Below, one piece after another: positions 1 through 12,300 of a stretch of DNA of 64,000 nt. Numbering within the stretch: position 1 is the stretch's first letter; each line of letters starts with the position of its first letter. The notes under the pieces are model-generated. The model was not told the DNA's origin, did no database searches, and was given only the letters and a program-made list of their open reading frames with translations. Both the position numbers and the translations under genes were made by a program. Origin of the DNA: Cladocopium goreaui (Eukaryota > Sar > Dinophyceae > Suessiales > Symbiodiniaceae); NCBI GenBank assembly GCA_947184155.2, contig CAMXCT020001985.1, positions 23,501 through 87,500 on the forward strand, written 5' to 3'.

Positions 1-3000
1 GAGTAGAGATAGATATTTCCAACACAGCCTCTATTTCGGGGGCTACTTCTCTTGGGAGTCTAACTGGCCCCGCCTGTCACAGTGCTCTGCAAATCAGTCA
101 CGCTTGAAACGTCACCTAAGACACAGCACCCTACATCTACTCGGAGCCTCTACTGGAGATCAAGGTTCATCTCAATGGCATGGGGGGGTTCACATATGAA
201 TTTCACATCCAAAGAATCATTGAAAATACATGAACATACGGGTTCTATATGGTTTTATATGGTTTTCTGTTGTAAATTCTTCCGACATACTTTAACATCA
301 ACCACCACTGCGAGAAAAGTCTGCCACATCAGGCGGTCCAAGATGATCCAACCACATCGGACGATTTTCCTTGACCAAACATCATTGGACACCTCTAGTA
401 CCATTGTTTACCCTCTTTATGCAATTTACCAACCAAAGCTTCCCTCAAAAAAACATTAAACAAACACGATATAAACATCCATGAAAGGGGGTCGAGAAGG
501 CACAGAACATGTTTCCTTGTTTTTGACTTTTTGTTAGCTGTGTCTTTACAGATGGTCTTAGATTGTCGTGGATTTCTTTAGATTGTTCTCCGGCCTGGAT
601 TCATCTGGATTCAAATCTTAAAAATTTGCATAAAGAATGGGTTCAAGTTTCAACCAAGAGGTATGCAAAGCAAAGGCTCGCAGGACAACACTTCCTGCCC
701 CAAAAAAAAACTCGAAAATTTCCAGACCCGATTCGACTCGGATATGTTTTTCCTATCCGGAGACATGTTTGAAACCCGTTGAAACCTGACAACAGCCATG
801 ACAGTGACGAGGGACTGAATTGATAGCTGCTGCGGCAAGAATCGCATGGGACTTTGCAACATGCGCATAAATAGGCATCCTGGCGCCCGGCGGCCCGCAC
901 TGAGGATAGACAACAACACTTCGACAGTGAAACGTTTGAAGCGAATGCCCTTGTCCTGCCTCACGTGTTTGGGTCCTTTGCTGATTTTTGGATGCATCAT
1001 GATGCATCATGATGCATCATGATGCATCATGATGCATTGCTTATGAATTTGTCATAATTTGTCTCAGCCGTTTCTTTGTATGTTGAGGTACCATGCTTTA
1101 CAATAGTCATAATTAGTTATTATGATAATATGTAAATATATATAAATATATATAAATACTGTGCATATTATATATGTGTGTGTGTGTGTCAGTTGTTTTC
1201 CCTATATCTTCTGCCTTTTTTGCTCCCAGATCTCCCGGGTTTGATCTTGGAAATTGCCATGGATTTCCCAGAAGGCGCACTGGCCAGGAAGCCTATGTTT
1301 TTGGCTTTTTTGGTCCCCAAAACATGTTAAAAACATACCTCCAGCCGATGTTCTGAATGTGGCAAAACCGGTTTGATAACCACCAAAAAGGGTGCTTTGA
1401 ATATGATGTGTTCCTATGTCACTGAGTGTTTTATTCATGGATTTTGCTATCTTTTACCATGTGTTTTTGTTAAATGTTTTTCTGATTGGCACCACCATTT
1501 GGAACACATTTCCAGGGGGCTATCCAGATCCTCTCACGGGTCCCACGGTCATATGACGCCGTTGTCAAACCCAAGGTCTGGATGACACTGTCCCCCGCTG
1601 TGGAGCACAAGAGCTGTTTAACCTAGAGCCGAGATGATTAACCTAAATTCAAAGTATAAAGCCTGTTAAAGACCTGTTAAAGCCCTGTTAATACCCTTAT
1701 TGTAGTATATTAAGTAGTTATTTTTTATGGTTGGAAATGGGGTTGTGGAGGGCCATAACTGTAGGTGTCAACAAGAAATAGCAAGAAACATTACCCATGC
1801 TCAAATAAGGGTCTTCATCAGAAATGAAAGGAACATGATGAGTGACAACCAAGAAAGATGAGGATCTTTAACCCAAAAAATACTGGGATGTCACCAACAA
1901 ATTAATGAAATAGACAGTGGCATCGCTGGCAGTTCTGGGTGTGGATAAAACTGTGGAAGGCAGAGCTGCCAGTTTTGAGACCGTTTTTTGAGTAGCGGAC
2001 TGCATCTCCATGATTGGGTGCTACATCATTAGTGTGATGAGTATCCTCCGGTAATTTAACTTAGCTATTGAAAATGACCATAGAAATAGTGGATTTACAT
2101 GGGTTTACCCATTGAAAGTGGTGGATCTTTCCATAGTTATGTAAACGTTTACCAGGCCGGGTATCCCCAAGATGAGCTAATAGCTGCCATAGCTCAACAT
2201 GCATAGCTCAATATCCCATCAAGTCATCGGATTTTTCGGGACCATGTCACGACCAAATCAGTGGTCGCAGTTGCGTTCCTTGGTCGAGACGATCGTGGCG
2301 GGTGACTCAAGGCTGTCCAGGCCATGGATCTTCAGATCAACGTGTTGCCTCATGACAAGCAACTTACAGATAAAGAATGTCCGTGCACGACATAGTTGCA
2401 TGACTATATATATATATGCATGTTATATATATATATACATATAATATATTTTTTGTAAATTAACAAATAAATAAAGCAATATTAACATATAGCTTAGCGA
2501 TGCTTAGCCCATATATGAATAGTACATCATTAGTCGTCAAATTCATGTTGAACATACACACATAATTATATAACGATATTATATATAATCTTAGATTTTT
2601 CAATACAAACATAATTAAAAAAACATAATCCTATATAATCTGATATAATATTATATAATTAACATAATCAATACAAACATAATTCAAACATAATTCATAG
2701 ATAGCTGGTTTTAAGCCACATCTTTGTAGATCAACTCCCAAAATCGCTCCAACTCAGATCGATCCAGGCCCAGCTTCATCGTAAAGGACAGGTATGGAAA
2801 GTTCAAGGTGTTGGGACCCGAGTTCCAATTGGTCTCCTGGCAGTCGATGGACCAATGGAGGAAACTCCAGCAGAAAAATTACTAGATTCTTCCCTTTCAA
2901 AGCCACTAAAACCTAGATTTTAAACCTAGATTTAAGTCCCCATTGTAGTACATATTCCCATGATATTTATAGAATTTTCCCGAAGCTTCCAGTATCACGT

Positions 3001-5545
3001 GGGGATTGTCCATTACGCTGGAATTTGCCGGAGGGTAACTGGTTGATCGATGATGCATAAACCATCCGAAGTGGTTCTTATGTGCTGGGTGCCGTTTGCA
3101 ATCGCACCTCACTTTTTCGGGCAACCAGCCTTTTCTTCGCAGGGGCTATCCTGGTAAAAATGATTAATACAAACTGAGAGTTTCCATTTCTATAAATCGC
3201 TGCTAACACAGGAGCCAAAAATTGCAACTTCGAATCTTGCGGGTTTTTTGTTGCCAAGGCAAATCCCACAATTTCCAAGAAACCCTTTGCCCCTCCCAGG
3301 GGGAAAAAAAAACGAAAAAATGTTCCGAAAGTTGTTCTCCAAGTTCTTTCCGAGATCTTTTTGCTTAAGAGCATTCAAAGAAGAATTCTCTGGTAATTTG
3401 TTGCAGCTTGCTATGGTTAAAACTAGCTTTGTCAACTGGAGGCTATATCCCATGAACTCTCATATAATCACTATATAATCACCATAACATCCCATCAAAT
3501 GCCAAATACATCCACCATAATTCCCATCAAATCCCAAAAACATCCACTGTTTTCCACGATTCCCGGCCGAGTCGCCACCCCACAGTAGGCGCCACTGTAG
3601 TCCCGCGGCAGGTAGAGCTTGGCCGGATTTCCGTCCGCGAAGCCCATGAAGGTGACCACTAAATAGGCCAACCATGCCTTGAGGGCCACTTGGCCGACAT
3701 GGGCCGACTTTGGGCTTTCAAGTTGTCATAGGGAAATCATCCTGCAAATCATAGGGGGGTCTGGTGAAATCTTGAACTTGATGCTTGAAAAAAGTTAAGG
3801 CTAGGCAATCAACTAGCGTTTTTTTCCCCCATAGATCCAGTTGGGGCCATAGATTTCACAATGGAAAATTGGAGATGTTGAAACCAAAGAAATGTAGTGG
3901 ACATATAGTAAAAATAATCATTCACATGCATCTAAATACCTGCATCTAAACCAAATATGGTATGGTATTGTGTTGTAGTAAAGCCGCAAACAGATCCCGA
4001 AATGTATGCAACCAGGATGGTAGCTCGATGCCACTGATTTCCAAGAGAACAGGCACTTTTCCAACACCTCATTGATGCGCGTTGTTTAATGCTTGGAAGG
4101 TGGTATTGATGTCTGGAGGTAGTTGCAAGTTGCATGCAGGGTTGTAGAAATAACTGTCATAAAGTCATATACCCTCTGGATCTTTGGTTATTTAACATAG
4201 CTATTGAAAATGGCCATTTATAGTGGATTTATCCATTAAAAATGGTGGTTTTCCATAGTTATGTTAGTTTACCAAAGGGTATATAGGCTGTTCAAAAGCA
4301 TCTTTCGGAGCAGCATGTTCAAAAGCTAGATCTAAGTTGCCACCAAGAGGAACGGCAAGCACCACAAATCTGTGCAGTAACCTCGGAAATTGAACACAAA
4401 TCCATGACAAGTTTCATCTCAAGGGCATCCTATGGTAATCACACAATGGGAAATCACCGAATCTCATAGATTTACCCTCTGGTAATCAAACATGGCAGTG
4501 GAAAGTCCATCATTTATAGGTGACTTTCCCATTAAAACCTCCATCTATATAGGATTCCAATTGCCACGTTTGATTACCGCAGGAGAAAAAAAAAAAACAC
4601 CTACAAATTTCATAGGCACCACCTTGGTTCGATGGTTGAAACCCTAAAAATAATGGGATAAACCAATGGGATGTTTACCATCTATCCACTGGTGCTTCGG
4701 ATTTCTCAACCATCCACAGTAGCTGATAACATGACCCACTTATAATGGTTGACTAACCAGTCATAATCAATAATGATAGTAATATATAGTAATTATTGAT
4801 TGATTATACCTCATGATCCACTAAGTGGAACTATAATGATATGATTATTGATTAATGAATATTAATGATTATTCTCCATAAATGCAGTAACCCCAGCTTC
4901 AATAATGGTTTTTCACCACAAAAAAAAAAAGTTGCCAGGAGATCCAAGAGTCGATTTGCCACAGGTCCATTGGATAAGTCGTTGTCACCTCCTGGTGACA
5001 TTTTTTGGGCTGGAAAAACGGCAACTCTTTTTCGGGTCTTGGAAGGTTTGAGACCACTTGTCACAGATGCCAAACTATGTATAATTTGTATAATGTTAAG
5101 CCAATTTTCTGGGACATGTGCATCCAATTGAAAGAATTCAATGGAATTCGTATGTTGACATCCATGACCTCCACCCCTTCTCGTACCGAAGTCTGAGAAG
5201 TGGCTGGAACCAAAAGATGTCGCCTTGAAATCCAATATCGATAGGAATATAAACAACGAATAAATGCAAATCATATGCAATATAAGTACACATATTTCAT
5301 AGATAAATGCATGTATATAATTAATTAGATGTATATTCTATAAAATAAATACATCATATAAATACATCATATAATATAATGCTGGTAGTATTATATATCA
5401 TATATAAAGGAATTATAATACTACCAGCATCTACCAGCATCTACCAGCCTCTACCAACCCTGGCGTCTCCTTTCTCGAACTTCCCTCCGCTCTCAGGGGA
5501 CGTTTGTTCAGATCCACAGCAACAACCACCCCTGGGAGCCGCACC
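1..5545 (-). CDS. Choline transporter-like (CTL/SLC44) gene, 5' part, multi-exon, runs off left edge
   Basis: Gene-level entry. Four minus-strand exons (5459-5545, 3579-3677, 3113-3150, 2720-2836) fit the N-terminal layout of CTL/SLC44 proteins: a Cys-rich cytosolic start (GGCCCG), a first membrane segment (AWLAYLVVTFMGFADG), the family-typical turn (KLYLPRDYSGAYCG), then an extracellular Cys-containing loop (DSPCEEKAGCP) and LNFPYLSFTM. CTL proteins are multi-pass membrane proteins linked to choline or related solute transport. The first two exons join in phase 0. The membrane-rich C-terminal two thirds would lie left of base 1. No start codon was identified, so a 5' exon may lie further right. 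The large introns hold AT-rich sequence and element copies. Confidence 0.7.
861..899 (-). CDS. Candidate further CTL exon (uncertain)
   Basis: GC-rich island on the minus strand between an AG acceptor and a GT donor. It is 39 nt, 13 codons in phase 0, reading CGPPGARMPIYAH. It lies downstream of the last firm CTL exon, but I cannot match it to a CTL segment. Confidence 0.28.
991..1037. repeat. (GATGCATCAT)n short tandem repeat
   Basis: About 4.5 copies of a 10-bp unit that is itself self-complementary around ATGCAT. Confidence 0.9.
1040..2700. other. AT-rich intron or intergenic DNA
   Basis: No convincing exon seen. The stretch holds TA/TG microsatellites near 1135-1190 and 2405-2450, and long ATAAT-rich sequence at 2450-2700. 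Probably an intron of the CTL gene. Confidence 0.5.
2720..2836 (-). CDS. CTL exon: extracellular loop 1
   Basis: 117 nt, 39 codons, phase 0 at both ends, acceptor CCAG and donor GT. It reads ETNWNSGPNTLNFPYLSFTM and then an acidic/amphipathic stretch ending ERFWELIYKD. CTL proteins carry a loop with a similar P-x-LSFTM segment between membrane segments 1 and 2. Confidence 0.7.
3113..3150 (-). CDS. CTL exon: cysteine-containing loop
   Basis: Short exon of 38 nt with an acceptor ACCAG and donor GTGAGG, reading DSPCEEKAGCPK. It follows the YCG end of the previous exon in phase 0. Its two Cys fit the disulfide-bearing loop of CTL proteins. It ends in phase 2 while the next exon looks like phase 0, so a small exon may be missing between them. 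Confidence 0.5.
3579..3677 (-). CDS. CTL exon: TM1 and PRDYxGAYCG motif
   Basis: 99 nt, 33 codons, phase 0 at both ends, acceptor TCAAG and donor GTGGCG. It encodes AWLAYLVVTFMGFADG, a hydrophobic first membrane segment, then NPAKLYLPRDYSGAYCG. The combination of TM1 followed by a G-x-P-x-x-L-Y-x-x-x-D-Y-x-G-x-x-C-G turn is the most diagnostic CTL/SLC44 feature here. Confidence 0.78.
4170..4281. repeat. Family A palindromic introner-like element
   Basis: Tips TACCCTCTGG and ACCAAAGGGTA. The interior matches other copies (TTTAACATAGCTATTGAAAA and CCATAGTTATGTTAG). Confidence 0.8.
5459..5545 (-). CDS. CTL exon: Cys-rich N-terminal cytosolic segment
   Basis: 87 nt, 29 codons in phase 0, donor GTTGG. 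It contains GGCCCG and then SPESGGKFEKGDAR. CTL proteins often begin with a short Cys-rich stretch before TM1. No in-frame ATG is visible, so translation probably starts in an exon further right. Confidence 0.5.
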
Positions 5546-7107
5546 CTGTGGACGTCTGTCTGAAAATGGTGGTTTTTTACCCAATCAACGATGGAAAAAC
5601 CCATATTTATGTAGGTTGATTAATGGGAAAACATATGAAAACCATTGGGAAAAAAGATTGAACATGGCAAAAAAGATGGAAAACGATGATTAACCCTTGG
5701 GCTTGGGAATATCTTCAGGAAAAAAAACAATGTTCATGTAGATTGCACTTGATGTTACTTCAGCAGTAGGATCTACCATCCAAAATGTTCCCCTAACATT
5801 TTAAGGTTAAACATTGGCTTATCATAGTATCTTCAATCCAAGAAAAACAGATGGTCCCCATTCACTAGTTTGCTAGAAAACCCAACTCAGATCTAGAAAA
5901 CTGGAAAGTTCCTTTGCTAGATCACGCGGTTATTTTGCACGCTGTTGTGTCATTTTCTTCAAAAATACTGGGCCTACCGATGCTGAAAACATAGAACCAT
6001 GCTGCGGGTGTTCTTAAAATCCAGGGGATTCCCGGAATTCCAGAAATCGATTTGCCTTGGATGTGTCTAACAAACCATTTACAACCAAACAATGCAAATT
6101 GGTTGCGTACTATTCTTTTAGACTATAGTAATGCCCACGAAACGTCTTTCCAGGATGGTATACATGATGTTTAATGATGTTTTCCCCACAATTTCTAGGT
6201 GTCCAACACTTTTATCAATTTTGTGGATGCTATAGTGAAATACCCAACATACCCAGCCATTGGTTTTTGATGTTTTTGAGGTGTGCAGTGCACCCAATGG
6301 TAGAGTTGATGACCAAGTTGCATCGACGCTGCACCGGCCAAGAGAGCAACACACCAAGAAGCACCGCGGACAGCGGGTCCTATCTACTGTGCCTATTAAG
6401 GAACTTGAACCAAAGGCATGAAAGAGAAGTTCAGCAAGTTTATACCATCCAAGCCTTTTCAAGAGCTGCAAAACATATCTTTCATCTTGTTTTCTCTAGA
6501 AATTGGTGTAGGCAACCCAATAGTAAACGACCCGCAAAATCACCATAAATGGGTGGTAATCATAAACCATCCCTGGAGGGATCGCCCAAAAATTGGAGCA
6601 GTTTTTGTGGATCTTATTGCGGCATCATGTTGGGGTGCCGTCATGGCTGCCACAATGATGGGTAAAAAACCAGTATTATATACTCACAAATCATAATAAT
6701 TATGGTATGTTCAAAGGGTTTCCCATCATATATATATAGAGAGAGAGAGAGATTGAGATGTACTGATATACTATAGGCCCTCTAGTAAACTAACACAGCA
6801 ACGAACAATCACCATGTTAATAAGTAAATCAAATATACGTACAGCAACTGGTCAATGTTCCATAGTTATGTTACTTTACTGGCGGGTACTTAAACATTAA
6901 TCAATATTAACATATATTAACCATATCAAACGCTGAAATTTACCCATATTTGATATATTATAATTATATATATATATTAAAATAATAATAGTATATATAG
7001 TACTTAGTACAGTATATGCAATATACATTTAAAAAAAATATATATATCACATAGTTCCATTCACAAATCACCACATTAAGCGCTGGTGGAACTGACCCAT
7101 TCCAGAC

Positions 7108-7161
7108 CGTTAAAGCCACTTCGTCAGCCAAAGCTTGAGCCCTGAACGTTCCCTGCTTCAC
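7108..7161 (-). CDS. Candidate orphan exon
   Basis: 54 nt, 18 codons, phase 0 at both ends with CCCAG acceptor and GTCTGG donor, reading VKQGTFRAQALADEVALT. It has the size, borders and base composition of the firm exons. Family unknown. Confidence 0.4.
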
Positions 7162-7211
7162 CTGGGAGAAGCATTGGGGGAATGGGGGATGATTGTGATG
7201 TTGATGACCTT

Positions 7212-7307
7212 CTGGTTGGTGGTTTCAACCCCTCTGAAAAATATTAGTTAGTTGGGATGATTATTCCCAATATATGGAAAAATAAAAATGTTCCAAACCA
7301 CCAATCA
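7212..7307. repeat. Family B palindromic element (TGGTTGGTGG tips)
   Basis: Nearly identical to the copy at 12530-12617. Starts CTGGTTGGTGGTTTCAACCC and ends CCAAACCACCAATCA. Confidence 0.8.
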
Positions 7308-7565
7308 TCCTTTAAACATAGTTTTTGAATAATTCAATAATGTCAACCATGGACAAATAAACATCGGGGGTTACCAATTAAGGATCAATTAAGTAGCATT
7401 TCTTATCACTATTTTGGAGGCTACCCCCATATTCAATAAACCTATGGTTTATAAATCCAGACTTGACATTGCAATGAAACTCCCGATTCGACATGTGCCC
7501 TGGTTCCGGTTTTTACAAATCATGTTTTTCCCCACCTGCCAGGTGAGGGTTGTTAGATTTTATGT

Positions 7566-7705
7566 CAGTTGCCTCCTCCTCCTGCCTCGTCCTCCTCTCC
7601 TCCTCCTCCTCTCCTCCTCGTCCTCCTCCTCCTTGTCATCCTTGTCGTCCTTGTCGTCCTCGTCGTCCTCGTCGTCCTCGTCGTCCTCGTCGTCCTTGCT
7701 CAACT
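7566..7705. repeat. CTC/GTC trinucleotide-type repeat
   Basis: Runs of TCCTCC and then GTCCTCGTC. Open in several frames only because of the repeat period. Confidence 0.9.
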
Positions 7706-7721
7706 GCGACCCGCGATCCAC

Positions 7722-7920
7722 AATGTTCTCTGCCGGACCTCAACCACGACCACCCACGCCCAGTGTTCCCTGCCGGACCTCAACCACGACCGTCCACGCC
7801 CAGTGTTCCCTGCCGGACCTCAACCGCGAGTATCCCCGCCCAGTGTTCCCTGCCGGACCTCAACCACGACCATCCACGCCCAGTGTTCCCTACCGGACCT
7901 CAACCGCGAGTATCCACGCC
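7722..7920. repeat. 40-bp GC-rich tandem repeat, about 5 copies
   Basis: Unit CAGTGTTCCCTGCCGGACCT followed by a 20-bp variable half; spacing is exactly 40 bp (for example 7761 to 7801). Forty is not a multiple of three, so the same peptide pieces recur in all frames, which explains the long open frames. Confidence 0.88.
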
Positions 7921-8394
7921 AAAAGATATGCCACATAGAGTGCCAGAAGATATGCCAGATAGAATGTTAGAAGATATGCCAGATAGAATGCCAGAAGGTA
8001 TGCCAGATAGAATGCCAGATAGAATGTCAGCTAGAATGCCAGAAGATATGCCAGATAAAGGCCAGAATGTTTGCCAGATAGAATGCCAGCAGATTTGCCA
8101 GATAATATGCCAGAAGATATGCTAGATAGAATGCCAGATGGAATGCCAGAAGATTTGCAAGATAATATGCCAGAAGATATGCCAGATAGAATGCCAGATG
8201 GAATGCCAGAAGATATGCCAGAACATATGCCAGAAGATATGCCAGAAGATATGCCAGAACATCTGCCAGAAGATATGCCAGAACATCTGCCAGAAGATAT
8301 GCCAGGTAGAATGCCACAGAAGATATGCCAGATAGAATGCCAGATCGAATGCCAGAAAATATGTCAGATAGAATGCCAGAAGATTTGCCAGTAA
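7921..8394. repeat. 15/18-bp tandem array (GATATGCCAGAA units)
   Basis: About 30 imperfect units such as ATGCCAGAAGATATGCCAGA. Open on both strands, giving MPEDMPDRMPDG-type peptides on plus and LAYLLA-type hydrophobic peptides on minus. Best read as a minisatellite. Confidence 0.88.
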
Positions 8395-9312
8395 CAAAAT
8401 GTATAAATGTCATGGTGGGGATCACACGAAGTAAAGTAATTTTTTCAGTTGGTATATAATGACTATGTTGGTTGTTTTGATCTGCGCTGTGTTTTGGGAT
8501 ACCTCCGAGCTTCCGAACAATTCCTGTCGGGGTGGGTCGCTTGGGGTACCCCGCCTTGAACGGGCGAGGGGCGAGGCTGAACTCACGATATGTATAAATA
8601 TATAATGTATGTATTACGTACGTGCATATGTCTGTCTGTGTGCAAATGTACATATAAAATCAGATATTTATGATAAATACATAAAAGATGTTCGTAGAGT
8701 TGATGTTGGTGATAATCTCGGTAACTGATCTGTATCTCAGCATGTGAAGAAAAACATCAGCGGGACATGCCTTTTAATCTCCATGAATGGCACAGCATTG
8801 ACCCCTTAGATGGGGATTCGAGGTGTACTACAAACCATCATTAATAAATTGGTTTATTAATCATTAACATCCATAAACTAATCATTATATAACTATTATA
8901 TAACCATTATTGCAGTTTAATAAATGAACTATACAAAACCATACCAAACCCAGGTTTGCCCACCAGACGCATGGGCAACAACATCTATACAGAAAACAAG
9001 GTGGGGATACTCTACATATGTAGGAGAACCATGGCTTGGTATATAGGTAGACACCCTTCATGTTCAAGCAAAGGAACCTAATTTTTCTGGGGCTTAATTT
9101 TCACTTGCATAACTCGTTCTAAGCCAGAAGAACGGAATAGGATTACTATATATACGGAGTGTGTATATATATATATATCTCTCTCTCTCTCTCTTCTATA
9201 ATGTTCTCTCTCTCTCTATATATATATATATAATCATATATTATCCATACGTTATATCACTTCCTCAGTGCTCTGTGGAAAAAATTGAGGACTGGTAGTG
9301 GAATCATCAAAC

Positions 9313-9372
9313 CTGGCGGCGTTTGCCCAGGCCTCATGACATTGGGTCCACTCTTGCTGCCTTTGCCCTTGC
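9313..9372 (-). CDS. Candidate exon, middle gene
   Basis: 60 nt between CTGAG acceptor and GTTTGA donor. Two frames are open ([19 protein letters not shown] and [16 protein letters not shown]) and phase does not decide. Lowest-quality member of the series. Confidence 0.35.
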
Positions 9373-12300
9373 CTCAGACAACAATTTAAAAAACTGATGG
9401 CATCGCCATAGACCCACGAGGCCAAAAACGATTTTTTAAGAACTTTGTTTGACTCCAAACAGCACTGTAGCACTGGAGCACTAGGAAGTGAAAATGGATG
9501 CAGAATTCCAGCGATTTCTGAGGTTTGGGCCACCCGCCTAGCGCAGTTTTCTGGATCTAAAAGTTCTGAAACAAAATTCTTCTAGGTAAATCATGTGATC
9601 TTGTGAGGTTCCATCCAATGTCATCCTTTATGTTGGAGATTTGCGATTGATGATTTTCCTTGCAATCGTCTGATGGTTGAAAACTGCTGCCTCTAAATTT
9701 GGAAGGTTCTTCTCAGCACAACAAAAAAAGCGGATGGCTGCCGCCTTGCCCTTGCCTTTGTATCGGACGATGATGCCACCAGTCATGGCAAGTGAGTCCG
9801 GTTTCGATTCTTCGGGCATCAACTCTTCCTGGTCAGATGTGATCAGTTGTCAGGAGGTCAGCGAAGTTCAGTGTATGGAACCACCAAGAAAAAAACACGC
9901 ACACACACAGATATATACAATATACATATGTATGTATAGGTATATATATATACATAACATATAAATATATAATGTATATGCATGTGTGCGCATACCATCG
10001 AACCATGTCGAACCCAAGTGACCCTGTGCGGTGGATGGTCTGAAAGAATCGGGTGAAATGGTGTTCCAAGTAGCTGTAAGGTATCACTGGGGGCCACCAG
10101 GTGCACGGTTATACACTACCAACTTAGCCACCATTCCTGCCCTTTCCAATATCAAATACCCCGAAACAGAAACAGTGGTTCAGTAGTGTGTTTATGTTCA
10201 TTTTGGGCTCCACCATGTGGTCTTATTGTCCTTTGATCTAACACGGCCAAATTTGGATAATTACTGTCTGTTTCTTAAAACTTGCTATAGTATATTTATA
10301 TGCCCCCATTTGTGGAAAAAGAATAATTTGTATTCAACTCAAAATCCAATTCAGTTGATGCCCCATTCATCTCCATACTGCAATCCTTTTCGTAAACCCC
10401 TCTACTATTCTTGGTTTATATCCCCGGTATCCCACAAAAAAGTCCCAGCAAAATGTCCACCATCCCAACTCCTTCAAGTATTCGTGGTCTCCGTGTGACC
10501 TCAAGGACGGGGAAGTTTCTCGGAGAATGGTCATCCGTGACTTGGAGGATTTGGGGGTACCCCGGGCCCATGACTTAGGAAACCTCCGTATGCCTATGCA
10601 TCCTATGCTCTTAAGTGAGAAAATGTGTCTATTATGATCTATTATGTCTATCTGTGTTAAGGGTATGTCTGGGCTGGACTTCTATCAAAGTTTCCTCAAC
10701 ACAGAGGTTTCTCCGATGCGGGATGGCCATTTACCCAGTATTTCTATGTATTTCTGCTAAATTTGAGGTTTATGAACCCATATTTATGATATTTTATGAT
10801 GGCCCTTGAGGGCCAAATGTATTTCCTTGGTGACCCAAATGGCCCGGCTAATGGCCATTGCCATAAATCACAATCACCTCAAGGGACTGAGGTCACCAGT
10901 TGGTGTACCCAAATTTGGGGTGAAGAATTCATGGGTCAAAATCCAAAAACTCCCGGACCAACATGGCCAGAAACTGGACCAACTTGGCCGAAATCGCCGG
11001 GCCTGGATCCTCCCTTTCGATGTCCTTTTCCTTTTCGGACCTCAGAAGGGCACTTGGAGCTCTCTCTGGTTGTTTTTTTGGGTAACATTCAAAGAATCGG
11101 TCTAGCCAAACTTTCAACATCATGTTCCCACAAAAAAAAATCGTTCAAAATAAGGGATGTTCCAAGTGGATTCACGCGGTTGATCTCAAACGCAGATTCC
11201 ACCTGCTGGTCTCCTTGGGCCCTTTTTCATGGCAAAACATCACGGGGGGCAATCCCCATGACTCATAAAACTCAGCAAACAAGTTTTATTAATCCAGAGT
11301 TGACACCTCTTTTTCGGCCAAACATATTCAAACTCATCTATCCAGACGCATCTTGAAGGTGAACTGCCGCTCTTCAGCGGCTTCAGCGGTTTTTTCTTGA
11401 CTTTGATGCTCACAGCCGTCCTCTTTTTCGGGCAGCGGAAATGGCAGGAGTCTGTACAGCTGTTCAGCCTGGCCAAAGATGTTCAATGATTCAACTTGCA
11501 AAGGCCACCAGGCAACATGTTAGGTCACCAGATCGGCCAAACTCATTAGCAACTTGGACAACTGAGACCCTCCAATGGACTCCAATGTTGACGCCCCTCG
11601 GTCATATTGAGTGAGAATTAAAGCACGCAATTGATGATGTTTGGCCCAAGATTACCATCGATTTGGATCCAAATGGATCCAATTTGCGATGTGTACTAGT
11701 ACTAAACCACTAAACCACCATTTGTTGGGGTTACTAGGCCACTAAACCACCCAATTGTTGGGGTTTCAATGATGTTCGAACCACCCGGTCCATGAATCTT
11801 CATCTACATGGAACCAAAGATGTCACTGGAGAGCCGTGTCCCATCTAGAGATTTCAGGGCAACATTTGTGTGGCAGGCCGTCTCACTTCCTTCTCTTCTA
11901 AGCTGAGTCTGGTCCAGACCTGCCCATGCTGCGGTCCATGTGAAGCAACCAGCTCAAAAATGAAGGCCATAGAATCTGGCTGAATTGCAACTATTCACTA
12001 AAACTGAAATTTAAGGCCACTGATCTTCTCTAAGTGGCCTTGTCCCCCTCCAGCCATTTGGTGGATGATTCCCTGTGAGGTCAATAGAAATTATAACTAC
12101 CCTCTGGTAATTTAACATAGCTATTGAAAATTGTCATTTATAGTGAGTTTTCCCATTAAAACTGGTGGTTTTCCATAGCTATGTTCGTTTACCAGAGGTA
12201 ATCCAAATAGATTAATCATTGAATGGCCAAACTATGATCAGCCACCGGCAGTGGCATCCTATGCAAACCCGATAGTTGTTGGTCATTCATGGACATCGCG

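Larger units (their letters stand above)
5546..9312. other. Region between CTL and the middle gene
   Basis: Mostly AT-rich DNA with microsatellites and the 7.6-8.4 kb arrays. GC-rich islands that could be exons on the minus strand are at about 6310-6385 (one frame is hydrophobic, SAVLLGVLLSWPVQRR), 7108-7161 (listed separately) and 8500-8590 (APRPFKAGYPKRPTPTG). Whether these belong to the CTL 5' end or the middle gene's 3' end cannot be told. Confidence 0.4.

Noticed and set aside
7414-8125. Overlapping plus-strand open frames of 130-190 codons rich in Ser/Pro
   Set aside because: Caused by CTC repeats and a 40-bp array; the same peptides recur in three frames.
8027-8653. Long minus-strand open frame with repeated LAYLLA hydrophobic units
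   Set aside because: Entirely within a 15/18-bp minisatellite that is open in other frames too; no exon-type borders or family similarity.
10796-11356. Plus-strand 186-codon frame
   Set aside because: Spans intron-like sequence and the antisense of a candidate exon; no recognisable domain.
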